Notes under the pieces: model-generated
Database searches by the model: none
Told to the model about the DNA's origin: nothing
Seen by the model: only the letters and a program-made list of their open reading frames with translations
Part shown: positions 33,674 through 43,221 of the stretch, in pieces
Position numbering within the stretch: position 1 is the stretch's first letter
Layout: each line of letters begins with the position of its first letter
Source: Lachnospiraceae bacterium
Lineage (GTDB): Bacteria > Bacillota_A > Clostridia > Lachnospirales > Lachnospiraceae
NCBI GenBank assembly: GCA_016287765.1
Contig: JAEEWS010000005.1
Coordinates: forward strand, 27,593-91,592
Reading direction: 5' to 3'
Length of the DNA: 64,000 bases
Program-made: the position numbers and the translations under genes

Positions 33674-34741
33674 ATGAGCAGAGAATATAAAGACTATAAA
33701 CAGTATATGGCCTCAGAACACACAGAGACACTTTTAAACGAGCTCCCGACCTTTTGTCGTGACTTTTATCTGGGTAAACGCTTGAAGCTCGCAGAAACGA
33801 CCCAAAATGCGTATACAGGCTATATGAATACGTTTCTCGGATACTTACACGACAATAATTCCGTCTGGTCGTCAAAAGAAATCAAGGATTTCACTTACGA
33901 CGATCTGGAGCTTATTCGCCCTGAAGACGCCCGGGAATTTTGTTCCTGGCTCCTTAAGCAGCCTAAATATCCGAATTCGACTAAGGAAAAATACAAATAC
34001 GCGACTAACAGTAAAAGAACTGTCATCAATTACGTTGCTGCATTGTCCTCATACTGGACGTTCTTTGTCCGCAACGGGTATTTGTCCTCTAATCCCTGGC
34101 TCGCCTTAGAACGAGCTAAAACGACACAAAAACGCATTATACACATTGAAACCAACGACGACAAGCAGGCTTTTTTGGATACCGCAGCCTACGGAAACGG
34201 ATTATCCAAACGACAGCTGGCAGCGAAGAAAAAAACGGCCATAAGGGACATTGCAATCTGTAAGCTCTTAATGAACACCGGAATGCGTGTATCTGAGCTT
34301 GTGGGTCTCGATGTTGACGACTTAATGCTTGATAACAACTACTGCAATATCGTAACCAAAGGCAACAAAGAAACAAAGGCGTTCCTCTCCGACTCCACGG
34401 TTGAATGTCTTCGTGAATACCTTAATTTCCGTGACAGTCTCCATTTATTTTCCGATAACCGTGCCCTCTTCGTTTCATCCGCAGGACATCGTATCGGGGA
34501 AAGACTCTCCGTTCGTTCAATCGAGAATCTTGTAAAGAACACTGCCATGGCATCTGGAATTAACGACGCTGCGAAGATGACGCCACACAAGTTAAGAGCG
34601 ACGAGAGCTATGGACATACTGGAAAAGACCGGAAATATAAGCCTTGTGCAGGCAGAACTCAATCATTCAAACATTTCCACATCGCAGATATACGCAAAGT
34701 CAAAAGAGACAGATAAGGAAAGTATAAGGAATTTGGAATAA
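33674..34741 (+). CDS. Tyrosine recombinase/integrase (XerD-like)
   Basis: I place the start at ATG 33674 after GAGGGAATTT. The 355-residue protein has an N-terminal SAM-like core-binding domain (about 40-135) and a catalytic domain with R205 (NTGMRVSEL), H305-K-L-R308 (TPHKLRATRA), H331 (NHSNIS) and the nucleophile Y340 (SQIYA). It may resolve plasmid multimers or move a local element. The C-terminus ends soon after the Tyr, as in Xer proteins. The coding DNA has many ACGAC/GTCGT words, so it belongs to the plasmid backbone. Confidence 0.88.
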   Translation: MSREYKDYKQYMASEHTETLLNELPTFCRDFYLGKRLKLAETTQNAYTGYMNTFLGYLHDNNSVWSSKEIKDFTYDDLELIRPEDAREFCSWLLKQPKYPNSTKEKYKYATNSKRTVINYVAALSSYWTFFVRNGYLSSNPWLALERAKTTQKRIIHIETNDDKQAFLDTAAYGNGLSKRQLAAKKKTAIRDIAICKLLMNTGMRVSELVGLDVDDLMLDNNYCNIVTKGNKETKAFLSDSTVECLREYLNFRDSLHLFSDNRALFVSSAGHRIGERLSVRSIENLVKNTAMASGINDAAKMTPHKLRATRAMDILEKTGNISLVQAELNHSNISTSQIYAKSKETDKESIRNLE

Positions 34742-34765
34742 CCAATCCTCAATCGTGAGTCAACC

Positions 34766-35164
34766 CTATAATAAGTCTTTTATCTCTTCATAATATTCAT
34801 CTGGATGTTTGCCCTGATATTCCTTGAATTTGCGAATCAGTTTTTTGTATTCGTCCGGCTGAATGTATGCCACTGGATTTTCGTTTGATACTGTGTCTTT
34901 GTAAATGTTTGCAAGGTTAACCATAGAAGTCTTCCTTAGCATATTGTATGAAGTCTTTTTTATAAGCTGATACATACTCTGAAACTCAGGATTATCAAAG
35001 TACTTGTCTACTTGACTCGTAAGAGTAAGATAATACATACTCTGATTATCTTTTGATACTGCAATCGCAATCATTACAGGATGCTTTCCCTTCGGATCGG
35101 GAGTATAGGTATCCTTGAATATAATTCCTCTTTTCTCTATTACGTCTCCCTTATCATAATTCAT
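34766..35164 (-). CDS. Possible MazF/PemK-like toxin protein
   Basis: The 132-residue protein has GDVIEKRGIIF at the start, HPVMIAIAV and YYLTLTSQ strands and MVNLANIYKD. This order (G-D-hhh, hPVhIh, hhTS, h-S-h-h-N) recalls the PemK/MazF barrel, though with a C-terminal helix extension. It overlaps the preceding gene by one base and is third in a minus-strand operon, the usual layout for a toxin. Identification is tentative. Confidence 0.4.
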   Translation of the reverse strand: MNYDKGDVIEKRGIIFKDTYTPDPKGKHPVMIAIAVSKDNQSMYYLTLTSQVDKYFDNPEFQSMYQLIKKTSYNMLRKTSMVNLANIYKDTVSNENPVAYIQPDEYKKLIRKFKEYQGKHPDEYYEEIKDLL

Positions 35165-35613
35165 TAGTAAATCACCAACTCCCCTTCATCATCGACGTAG
35201 ACGGACCATGTGTTACCCTTTTGTTCGTTTCCTATAGCAGATAGCTTATCAACATATTTACCGATATCAAGAGTTCCCTTCTCAAAAAGAAAATTATTAC
35301 CGTTTATCGTGGCACTCTCCTGTTCGGGATCCTCAGCCGTGGCCTCAATAACTTCCAACAAAGCATCAGCGGTTTGTTCCTCTTCTTTTGTTAGCTTGTT
35401 CAACGCAGAGACGTACGCCATTAGCCTATTGACCCGCTGTTCTTCTAGTCTTGACAGCTTTTTGTCGACGGCATCTTCAGTCAAATTATTTACCAAACTT
35501 TTTAAAGCCTTATAGCGAGATTCTTGTAATGCCACTCCTCTACCCGATATAAGCTTAATATAGAACTCCATTAATCGATCTCTGCTATCCGACTCTTTCT
35601 CATACTCATTCAT
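35164..35613 (-). CDS. Hypothetical protein upstream of MazF-like gene
   Basis: The start is at ATG 35613, with GGAGATG before it. The 149-residue protein is mainly helical and acidic (SRLEEQRVNRLMAYVSALNKLTKEEEQTADALLEVIEATAED) with a beta C-terminus (NTWSVYVDDEGELVIY). As the gene before a toxin-like one it could be an antitoxin or adaptor. Not recognised. Confidence 0.45.
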   Translation of the reverse strand: MNEYEKESDSRDRLMEFYIKLISGRGVALQESRYKALKSLVNNLTEDAVDKKLSRLEEQRVNRLMAYVSALNKLTKEEEQTADALLEVIEATAEDPEQESATINGNNFLFEKGTLDIGKYVDKLSAIGNEQKGNTWSVYVDDEGELVIY

Positions 35614-35672
35614 TGTACCATCTCCGTTTTTCTTTTCATTTGCCAACCTCAAAAATCTAAAAAGTAAAAATA

Positions 35673-35843
35673 CTATTTTCCATCTTTTCGCGCCGCCAAT
35701 ATCTGCGCTTTCAATTCTTCAACTTCTTCGCGAAGTTTTGTTCTATCTGGTGCAGGCGAGTTTTTAATCGTTTCAAAAATCGCACGACCATTTCTGCCAC
35801 TCAAAGCAGCCATATTGGGAATGTAATAGCCTTTTTTAACCAT
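35673..35843 (-). CDS. Small basic protein, 56 aa
   Basis: The start is at ATG 35843, preceded by AGAGGTGATT. The protein (MVKKGYYIPNMAALSGRNGR, then a Glu/Lys helix ending LAARKDGK) may be a small DNA-binding or antitoxin component. It heads the three-gene minus-strand operon. Confidence 0.4.
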   Translation of the reverse strand: MVKKGYYIPNMAALSGRNGRAIFETIKNSPAPDRTKLREEVEELKAQILAARKDGK

Positions 35844-35930
35844 AATAATCACCTCTTTCATGGCGCTTTTCTCCTTTCTTAATAATATTTTATCATCAAG
35901 AAAGGCTCAACCCATGTCATCATGTGTTCC

Positions 35931-36371
35931 TCAAAAACAGATTTTGTCGTCTTTTACAGCGATATTCAGATCCTCACATAACTGTGCAATTGCAACATCT
36001 TCGCCTTCCATAAAAGAGAGATTGACATATTGAACCATAACGTCAAACGGAACAATATCTGCCAATTCACGGCTTGTTTTTCCAGAAGCAAAATACAGAC
36101 ATCTATACAATCGTCCCACGGTTTCAGCAAGATCTATGTCCTGTTTTTCTGTAGTCGTAACCAATCTCGAACCTATCTCCGGAAGAATAAAATCCATGCA
36201 TTCCGACGGAAACTCAAATTGAAATCGTGAGTATATTGTATCAAAGGCTCTTTCACAAAAATCAGACCGAAGGTATTCATCCGAAAAGACTTTACTAACA
36301 TAACCATGTTTTGCAGCATATCCAAATATTTTTCCTTGCGTCTTGCAAATCTTGTAATCGATCTTATCCAT
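35931..36371 (-). CDS. Hypothetical partner of DUF3990 protein, 146 aa
   Basis: It starts one base after the stop of the DUF3990 gene. The sequence opens DYKICKTQGKIFGYAAKHGYVSKVFSDEYLRSDFCERAFDTIYS, similar in style to the 162-residue protein at 37133 (DICKTQAAFYRKAALDGCDMKIFSDRYMTSSF) and to the partial protein at 1-219. A C-terminal region (GKTSRELADIVPFDVMVQYVNLSFMEGEDVAIAQLCEDL) is also shared with the former. I infer a paralogous family that always accompanies DUF3990. Confidence 0.6.
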   Translation of the reverse strand: MDKIDYKICKTQGKIFGYAAKHGYVSKVFSDEYLRSDFCERAFDTIYSRFQFEFPSECMDFILPEIGSRLVTTTEKQDIDLAETVGRLYRCLYFASGKTSRELADIVPFDVMVQYVNLSFMEGEDVAIAQLCEDLNIAVKDDKICF

Positions 36372-36372
36372 T

Positions 36373-37038
36373 TTACCGCTCCCTTATATCGCGTTCTTTT
36401 TTTCGTTCAGTCTTAATTATTTCATCCAAATAGCGTCCCTGGCCTCTGGTACTTCTTACTATTTCTTCAATTACGCGAACCGAATTTATTCTAAGATTGG
36501 TTGCATCCTGTCGAATCCTATTCAATTCATCCCCGTGCAGCCTTTTTTCTTCCATTATCTCGATTTTTGAACATGCGAGCTCACTTTTCAACACGTACTG
36601 AAGCCCATAATCAACTGATTGCAAACATTTCATAAACGTCTCATCTGTGATCGTGTACGATGAAAACCGTTCAAGAACATCAAGCATACGATCATCAGCT
36701 ATCGGTCCAATAATTACGTCGTATCTATCAAGTTTTTTCTTCCACGTGCGTGCCACTTGTAAAGAACTGAACTGTTCATCAAGCTCTCGAGCTGCTAAAA
36801 TAGCATACAGCCAGTCTTTTCCATCAAGTTTTAAAATTCGTTTCTCATCGATTTCTGTTAGTTTGAGTTTCATTTTGTATAGAATCGGGTTCCGATTTTC
36901 GCAAATCAAACTTTTTGCTTGTTTCTCACTCGATCCCATATAGAACCCTTTTCCAAAATCGCATTTTTTTCTGCTATCCGGCTTTATATCACCAACAATT
37001 CCACCTTTAGATCCGTGATACAAAATTATATCTTCCAT
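36373..37038 (-). CDS. DUF3990 family protein, second copy
   Basis: The 221-residue protein shows ILYHGSKGGIVGDIKPDSRKKCDFGKGFYMGSS, then YDVIIGPIADDRMLDVLERF and YGLQYVLKSELA. These align with the DUF3990 protein at 222-788. It has a longer, charged C-terminal tail (RGQGRYLDEIIKTERKKERD). The family is related to NAD-dependent ADP-ribosyltransferases. Flanked on both sides by genes of one partner family, suggesting a duplicated cassette. Confidence 0.75.
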   Translation of the reverse strand: MEDIILYHGSKGGIVGDIKPDSRKKCDFGKGFYMGSSEKQAKSLICENRNPILYKMKLKLTEIDEKRILKLDGKDWLYAILAARELDEQFSSLQVARTWKKKLDRYDVIIGPIADDRMLDVLERFSSYTITDETFMKCLQSVDYGLQYVLKSELACSKIEIMEEKRLHGDELNRIRQDATNLRINSVRVIEEIVRSTRGQGRYLDEIIKTERKKERDIRER

Positions 37039-37132
37039 TGTTATAATCCTCTCCCATTCTACTCTCTTATGGCTGTTTTATTTTTCCTTGCGTCTTGCAT
37101 ATCGTGTGATCAATCTTATCCATTTTCACGTT

Positions 37133-37621
37133 TTAGAAAATATCCAACCCTATTTCTTTATGCATTTGATCTTTTTCCAGCCCATAATACTCGCAAAGCA
37201 TATCCGTTGATGCGGTTTCCTCCAGTGTATGATGAGCAGGATAATTAAGAATCAGTTTTTCAAACGGAACCTTGACAACGAGTTCCGTTCCTTTCACTCC
37301 GGTTTCATAAAATAACTGTTGATAAGTATACCCCACCCACCAGGCAACATCGGGGCTGAAGATCTCTCCGTCCCCTGAATAAGGCATTGTATTAGGGAAC
37401 CCAATCTTTGGATATATAAATTCCAGGCATGTCTCTGCATCTTCTCTTTGACACGGGGAATATGCAACTTCCATATTGCGAACACGGAACGAGCTTGTCA
37501 TATATCGATCAGAAAAGATCTTCATGTCGCACCCATCTAAAGCTGCTTTTCGATAAAACGCCGCTTGGGTTTTACATATATCTCGTTCCAACAGTATTTG
37601 TTGATATTCTTTAGCGTTCAT
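37133..37621 (-). CDS. Hypothetical DUF3990-associated protein, 162 aa
   Basis: A paralogue of the 35931-36371 product: both share ICKTQ, FSDxYxxS, a C-L-E/D-F-I-x-P-E/K-I-G strand, a Y-R/Q-C/L-L-Y/F-x-T/S-G block and VPFxxxxxxY. It lacks a DUF3990 gene directly after it within its operon except the one at 36373, 94 bases downstream. Function unknown. Confidence 0.55.
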   Translation of the reverse strand: MNAKEYQQILLERDICKTQAAFYRKAALDGCDMKIFSDRYMTSSFRVRNMEVAYSPCQREDAETCLEFIYPKIGFPNTMPYSGDGEIFSPDVAWWVGYTYQQLFYETGVKGTELVVKVPFEKLILNYPAHHTLEETASTDMLCEYYGLEKDQMHKEIGLDIF

Positions 37622-37791
37622 GTAAATTCTGCAATTTCCTTTTACATATGTTTATGCTTCTATTAACGAAACCCGCATCCCGTAATAATCATAACACACG
37701 ATGGCGGTTTTTGCATCTGTCTTTAAGACTTCCAACCACCTTTTACGGATATCCTTCTTCTTTTTGATGATTTTTAACTGTAATCAGATCC

Positions 37792-38928
37792 TTACACATG
37801 TGCAATCCCAGCCTTGTCGATATCCCTTGAAAAGATAATATCCCTGTTACTTTTCTTAATAGCTTCGATCAGATTTTGCTTCTTGGCATCAGTTATGCCG
37901 GGATACTGATTGATAATCTTCTGAAACGATTTATCTTTAAGTACACCCACGACATCACATCTTGCTGACATTTCCTTACAGATACGACCTTCTACATCCT
38001 TAAATTGCTTGCTTTTAACAGGCACGTTCGTGTTGTTTGTTGACCAGTATGCCGCTCCACAGTCAAACAGGGGAGCTGGCCCAATAAACTTGAGAGTATT
38101 GATGTCACGGATAAAGGCTATGTTGTTAAGGTGTCTGTCGCCATTCCTGGTGACGAAATCAACAAAGATAAGCCAGCGAAGATATTCCTCAGCGTCAGGA
38201 ATATCGTAGAGTTCACACATACTCAAGATATGTTTGAATATACTTTCGTTGTTTTTATCTCTTGGCTTAACGTCGTAAATATACGACATAGGGACGAGTT
38301 CGGTATTTTCAGTAATGAAGTTCTTGGAAACGCTGCACATCTTCGTTCCCTCGATTCTTAGGTCGTACCCTGCCGATTTGATCTTTTTGAGTTTCTCGCA
38401 GAATACGGAAACAAGAACTTCGCTCAACGGCTCCTGCTTAGCTGCAAAGCTTCCTGCTTTTACAAGTAATGATGTCTTATCCGGATTCTGTATCCAGCGT
38501 TTTCTAAGTACACCGTTGGTCGTTAAATCGGGAGAAAAGTTGTTTATATTTTTCTTATCAACAAGCCAAGGTTCAAAAGCCATCTTGCCAATGTCTTGGC
38601 TGTATTCGTTGGTAAAGAAGTTTACATCCGCCCACGTCTCGTCACCGTGCTTCAACCAGTACTGGTCTGTAAGCGACGCATAATTAAGTTTTCCGGCTTC
38701 CGGATACCTCCATCGGTCTCCAAATTCGGAAACCATATCTTTGAGACCTTCTCGGTTATCCGGGATGCAACGTTTCTTAAGCCACGACTCAAACTGAGGG
38801 AACTGCCACCCCTCATGAAGACAAAGAGGCAGCAAATCAGCGTTCACGACTTTTTCCACAGCACATGGAAAACCGTTTTCATCCTTAAGAATCATTACCT
38901 TTTCATTCTTTAAATATAGTTCTGACAT
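37792..38928 (-). CDS. HipA-like kinase-fold protein
   Basis: I use ATG 38928, after GAAAGG. The 378-residue protein has the HipA catalytic core: FVTRNGDRHLNNIAFI (D264-R265-H266, N269) and APLFDCGAAYW (D289), the same arrangement as in HipA-type Ser/Thr kinases and related phage proteins. The N-terminal half differs from classical HipA, and no HipB-type antitoxin gene is adjacent. It is the last gene of the topB operon. It may phosphorylate a protein, possibly in growth control; substrate unknown. Confidence 0.72.
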   Translation of the reverse strand: MSELYLKNEKVMILKDENGFPCAVEKVVNADLLPLCLHEGWQFPQFESWLKKRCIPDNREGLKDMVSEFGDRWRYPEAGKLNYASLTDQYWLKHGDETWADVNFFTNEYSQDIGKMAFEPWLVDKKNINNFSPDLTTNGVLRKRWIQNPDKTSLLVKAGSFAAKQEPLSEVLVSVFCEKLKKIKSAGYDLRIEGTKMCSVSKNFITENTELVPMSYIYDVKPRDKNNESIFKHILSMCELYDIPDAEEYLRWLIFVDFVTRNGDRHLNNIAFIRDINTLKFIGPAPLFDCGAAYWSTNNTNVPVKSKQFKDVEGRICKEMSARCDVVGVLKDKSFQKIINQYPGITDAKKQNLIEAIKKSNRDIIFSRDIDKAGIAHV

Positions 38929-38944
38929 AACACGCCTTTCGCAA

Positions 38945-40267
38945 TTATTGAAGAAGTGACGCCGCAATCATCGATGAAATATCGACATCCTCCATGCCGG
39001 CCTCCTCTTCTGCCTGCTTTTCTTCAAGTGGCTCACGCTGCTGCTCAGCAAACTTGTGGTCAGCATCTTTGATTTCCTTTAACTCCTCTTCCATTTTACT
39101 GACAATATCTTTCATGCTCTTAAAATTACGACCCTGGACGGCGGTGAAGATTATTCTCGTCTTGTCTTTCTCAAGATGTTTTCTGACAACATCCAAAATG
39201 CCATACATCTTGGCATCTGTTGTTTCTTCTCCCACAATAATGAATTGATCTCCATAAATCCTGTACACATTGGTTGATCCAAAATTCTCTGCAAGGAGTT
39301 CCGCTGTATTCTTAATGATGTTATCTCCGCTCTTATAACCATACTTTGCGTTGATTTTCTTCAATTCACAAATGGATACTCTTGCAAATGTCGAACTCTT
39401 AAGGTCAAATTCTTTAACATCACGGTTAAAGGCATTGTTATTCATGACACCGTACTTACGTTCTCTGTATGCCAGGTCAAGAACCGCAGCATATGTCTCA
39501 CTATCAACAACAGTTGAAGCTTTATCAACTTCTGATACTTCCGTCTTATAGCCAAGAATTTCGTCATTTTTAGTCCGCACATCTTTTTCAAGTCGAGAAA
39601 TGACTTCGTCCTTTTCTTCGTTCTCTTTTTCAAGAGAATCATTTTCTGCTTTAAGCTCTTCGATCTCAGCTTTAAGCCTTTGGACTTCTTTGGAATTTGA
39701 TGTCTGAGCCGCAGAGCTTTTTTCAGATTTCAGCCTTTCAAGTTCAGACTTCATTTCGTTTTTCTCGTCCTGAAGGGTATTTGCAAGCCTTATCAAACCT
39801 GAAAAGTCTCCATCGTTAAACTTGGCCGTGTTTTTTACCTTTTCCGCCTCGGTCTGAGCTTTTTCTTCTTTCGCTACTTCTCTCATTTCCTCTGCATGGG
39901 CGTATTCTTCAACAACTCTTGGCAAAAGTTCTTCAAACAGACCGTCTTCTCCAAGGGCCTCTTTTAATCCCATATAGGGCAAGCGATATTTTACATGGTG
40001 TTCATCTTTTGGAAGCGAAAATTCAACAGAATTCAACATTCCATTGTAGCGTACTTCATCCACAGGAAAACTGCTGAACTTAAGAATCTCTGAGGCTATA
40101 TTTAAGCATTTATTTACTGCCTGACGTCGTGCGTCATCTTTATCCCAGGAGTCGTATGATTCAAGGTAACCCTTGGGAAGCTTATCATAACTTTCTACAA
40201 ATCTCTTAATAACCGAATCAATATACATTTTTGCATTCAGCCGAATTTTTCGGCACTCTCCTTTCAT
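38945..40267 (-). CDS. Coiled-coil protein with degenerate GGDEF-like domain
   Basis: The 440-residue protein has a long Glu/Lys coiled coil (about 125-245). A domain at about 255-410 is laid out like a diguanylate cyclase: LKKINAKYGYKSGDNIIKNTAELL, then VYRIYGDQFIIVG, where YGDQF (338-342) stands in place of GGDEF. The changed signature predicts no cyclase activity but perhaps nucleotide binding. Acidic tail at the end. GGAAGAG precedes the ATG. It shares an operon with an HD-GYP-like protein whose GYP motif is also lost. Confidence 0.68.
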   Translation of the reverse strand: MKGECRKIRLNAKMYIDSVIKRFVESYDKLPKGYLESYDSWDKDDARRQAVNKCLNIASEILKFSSFPVDEVRYNGMLNSVEFSLPKDEHHVKYRLPYMGLKEALGEDGLFEELLPRVVEEYAHAEEMREVAKEEKAQTEAEKVKNTAKFNDGDFSGLIRLANTLQDEKNEMKSELERLKSEKSSAAQTSNSKEVQRLKAEIEELKAENDSLEKENEEKDEVISRLEKDVRTKNDEILGYKTEVSEVDKASTVVDSETYAAVLDLAYRERKYGVMNNNAFNRDVKEFDLKSSTFARVSICELKKINAKYGYKSGDNIIKNTAELLAENFGSTNVYRIYGDQFIIVGEETTDAKMYGILDVVRKHLEKDKTRIIFTAVQGRNFKSMKDIVSKMEEELKEIKDADHKFAEQQREPLEEKQAEEEAGMEDVDISSMIAASLLQ

Positions 40268-40282
40268 TTCATTTCTCTTCCA

Positions 40283-40735
40283 TTAACCAAACGTAAAAAG
40301 CTTCTGTATTGCAGGCTTGAGTTCGGCGTATTCATTCAACATGGTCACATTGGCCCGAATAAGATCAAAGGCCTTCCTGTTATCTTCTCCCTTCGCAGCG
40401 TTGTCCAAGACATCGCTGTTTACCACATGGCTTACGACCGCAAGCATCTCTCTCCAGTGTTTAATAATCTCAACAAACCCTTCAATACCTTTCTTGGTAT
40501 CTTCATCAACTCCCTGTGAAGGAAAATCGGTTTTAATGGACAGATTGACGCCATTAACGTTATCAAAAGCGTCCATATGTATTTCGTCTATGTAAATACC
40601 TGCTGTGCGAGGTCGAAGCTTCGCAACAAATTCCGTCTTACCATCTCGTTTCATAAATACCTTATTGCCGCATTCGTCTTCGTACTTGCAGACTCCTTTG
40701 GTGACGAATTCATTTTTTGTTAGCTCAAACATCAC
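40283..40735 (-). CDS. Hypothetical protein, 150 aa
   Basis: It overlaps the end of topB by four bases (ATGATG start), so it is translationally coupled. It has an N-terminal beta part (TKGVCKYEDECGNKVFMKRDGKTEFVAKL) and a helical C-terminus. Not recognised; by coupling it may act with the topoisomerase. Confidence 0.55.
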   Translation of the reverse strand: MMFELTKNEFVTKGVCKYEDECGNKVFMKRDGKTEFVAKLRPRTAGIYIDEIHMDAFDNVNGVNLSIKTDFPSQGVDEDTKKGIEGFVEIIKHWREMLAVVSHVVNSDVLDNAAKGEDNRKAFDLIRANVTMLNEYAELKPAIQKLFTFG

Positions 40736-43203
40736 TTACTCCCTTTCTTGCTTTTAAAAGCTTTAAATGCAAACTTGAACGTCGAACCCATTTTGTCTTC
40801 ACTAAGAACAAGAGCTGCGTCGAACTTCCCTTTGCTTCCGACAACACCCTTAATGGTTCCTGTACTGCCCCTTGAAAAGAAATTACTGACCTCTTTTTCT
40901 GTAAGCAGTTTCTTTTCTTTACCTACAAACAGTAAGAACTGGAATCCGCACTCGCACTTGTATTTAAGCCCTTCTTTGATGAGCTTACGGCTACAGTTCG
41001 GGCAAACATATTCGGACTCTCCGAAATCCGTCTCTTCCGCAAACTCAATCTTCTGCTCTGCGTAGTTATAAGCCAGTTTTGAAACCCACGACTTGTCGCC
41101 CTTCTTTATGGTCTTATAAATCTTCTCCCCACTCACAAGCTTTATAATATCGGAGTCATTAAGCATCGTGTCACAGATGGTCCTGTAAGCGCCCACTTTG
41201 CAACCCTGCTTATATTCAGAGCAATAGAATCCTTTCTTACCGGAAATGATATTCCCGCCACATTTAGGGCACTGGCAAAGAACTGCCGTGGAAACGCCTG
41301 AGCCTGCAAGTTGTTTCATTTCGGCATTTTTGATCGCGTCAACCAGTTTTCTGACGTCTTCACAAATAGAAACCTCAAACTCTTTAACGGTGAGTTTCCC
41401 CTGCCTGATATCTTCAAGAGCCATCTCCCACTGTCCGGTTACATCTACCTTGCAGATTGGCAGATCCTTGAGATTCTCATAAACAATCATGCCTTTTTCG
41501 GTAGATCTTAAATACGGAGTCTGCCCCTTTCTTTCACGGTAAACGTACTTACTGTGCTCTATAAGTTTTGTAATAATACCAGCCCTGGTTGCATCAGTTC
41601 CAATCTTAAGTCGTTTCCCAAGCTTCTTCAGGCTTGGATCGTCCAGGTACTTTGCGGGAGCAGTACAGAACTTTATAAGTTCGCCATCCGTCATATATTT
41701 GGGACATGTAGACGTCTTCTCGGCTTTTTCGAATCTCTCAACGGTAAGGTTTTCTCCCTCGCTTACAGCGGGAAGTTCAACGTCTGAATACTCCGAGCCA
41801 AACACCGCCGTATAGCCTTTATCAACGAGTGTCGTACCATTACTTCTGAACTTCTTTCCGTCAATATCTGTCACGACTACTGTCTTATCCTGTAACAGAG
41901 GCGGCAGAAAAATAGCGATAAATTGCTGACATACCATACGGTATATAATCTGTTGATCGTGACTTAACGACTCAAAGCTGGGCTTCTGTGTCGTAGGCAC
42001 AAGGGCCGTATGCCCCTCGTCCTTAATCTTCTCGTCGTTAATCCATTTAGGTGTTCTCCTCGCCTTTTCTATGTTTTCTCTCGTAATCGTCTTGATAAAA
42101 GGCACAAGGGCCGGAACTGACGACGCCGATTTGATCATAGCGTCAAGATCTTCGTTGCTTGATATATACTCGCACGACGTTCTTGGGTATGACATATACC
42201 CTGCTTCATACAAGCTCTGTGCAATCTTCATTACACTTTCTGAGTCGTACCCGTATTGGGAAGCCTTTTCCTGAAGATCTGACATTCTGAAAAGCTTCCC
42301 TGCAAGGGTTTTCTTTCTTGTCTTCTGGACGCTTTCAACAATGGCATTATTCCCCAAGTCGTTAATGCACTCTTCTGCTTCTTCAACCGTGTCAAACCAG
42401 ATCAACCCAGTATGAATGTCGTCTTTCTTATCATCTTCGTCGTCAGCGTCAGTATTACCTTCAGTCTTGGGTTCAAAGAGCTGACCTGAAAACCCGACGT
42501 CGTACGATGCTTTAACACCATAAACCGTCTTCGGTTTAAAATTCTTAATGTCTAATTCTCGACGACAGATAATAGCCTGCATAACAGTCTCACAACGGCC
42601 TACGCCGATTGGACCGTCACCGCCCATTTTTAACTTTGCTGCTCTCGATGCATTGATCCCGACCCTGTAATCGGAATGTTGCCGTGCATAGGCCGCTGCA
42701 AGAAGATTCGTAAGCATAGGATCATGATCGTCATCACGCAGATTCTTAAGCGCATTGACGACGTCCGGTTCGGTCTGGGCGTTTGTCCAGAAACGTTTTA
42801 CTGGAAGCCTGTTTCTGAGAGCCATAAGGGGAATTCTTACAAGAAGTTCTCCTTCCTGATCGGGATCCCCCGCGTTTATAATAAAGTCATAGTTATTTGA
42901 TTTAAGAGCATCGCCAAGAGCTTTGTATTTCTCTGCCGACGTCATATAATTTCCTTCTTTTTTCTCTGCAGGTATTTTATATTGCCAGCCGCCGTGTTCC
43001 TCGGGAAAAATGGGAAGGTTATCGAACGACCACGTTTTAAGCGATTCATCCAATTCTTCCGGCATTTTAAGTGCCAATATGTGACCTCTCAATGCAAGAA
43101 AATCTATCTCAAAATCAAATTCATTCTTATGTTTTTCATATACCTCCTTGATTTTTCTCTCAAGGCTGGGCTTTTCCGCAATTAAAAGTGCTTTTTGTTT
43201 CAA
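40732..43203 (-). CDS. topB: Type IA DNA topoisomerase (topoisomerase III-like)
   Basis: The 823-residue protein relaxes or decatenates DNA through a Tyr-DNA bond. The TOPRIM domain has LIAEKPS (7-13) and DPDQEGE (113-119), where most homologues have DPDREGE. The active-site tyrosine is Y339 in MSYPRTSCEYIS. The GRxQTPT-like strand is changed to GRCETVM. Two C-terminal four-Cys zinc ribbons (CPKCGG...CSEYKQGC and CPNCS...CKCECGF) complete it. Plasmid-borne TopB is common on large conjugative plasmids and may decatenate replicas. It lies in the middle of a six-gene operon. Confidence 0.88.
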   Translation of the reverse strand: MKQKALLIAEKPSLERKIKEVYEKHKNEFDFEIDFLALRGHILALKMPEELDESLKTWSFDNLPIFPEEHGGWQYKIPAEKKEGNYMTSAEKYKALGDALKSNNYDFIINAGDPDQEGELLVRIPLMALRNRLPVKRFWTNAQTEPDVVNALKNLRDDDHDPMLTNLLAAAYARQHSDYRVGINASRAAKLKMGGDGPIGVGRCETVMQAIICRRELDIKNFKPKTVYGVKASYDVGFSGQLFEPKTEGNTDADDEDDKKDDIHTGLIWFDTVEEAEECINDLGNNAIVESVQKTRKKTLAGKLFRMSDLQEKASQYGYDSESVMKIAQSLYEAGYMSYPRTSCEYISSNEDLDAMIKSASSVPALVPFIKTITRENIEKARRTPKWINDEKIKDEGHTALVPTTQKPSFESLSHDQQIIYRMVCQQFIAIFLPPLLQDKTVVVTDIDGKKFRSNGTTLVDKGYTAVFGSEYSDVELPAVSEGENLTVERFEKAEKTSTCPKYMTDGELIKFCTAPAKYLDDPSLKKLGKRLKIGTDATRAGIITKLIEHSKYVYRERKGQTPYLRSTEKGMIVYENLKDLPICKVDVTGQWEMALEDIRQGKLTVKEFEVSICEDVRKLVDAIKNAEMKQLAGSGVSTAVLCQCPKCGGNIISGKKGFYCSEYKQGCKVGAYRTICDTMLNDSDIIKLVSGEKIYKTIKKGDKSWVSKLAYNYAEQKIEFAEETDFGESEYVCPNCSRKLIKEGLKYKCECGFQFLLFVGKEKKLLTEKEVSNFFSRGSTGTIKGVVGSKGKFDAALVLSEDKMGSTFKFAFKAFKSKKGSK

Positions 43204-43221
43204 GTTAAGTGCCTCTCCGTT

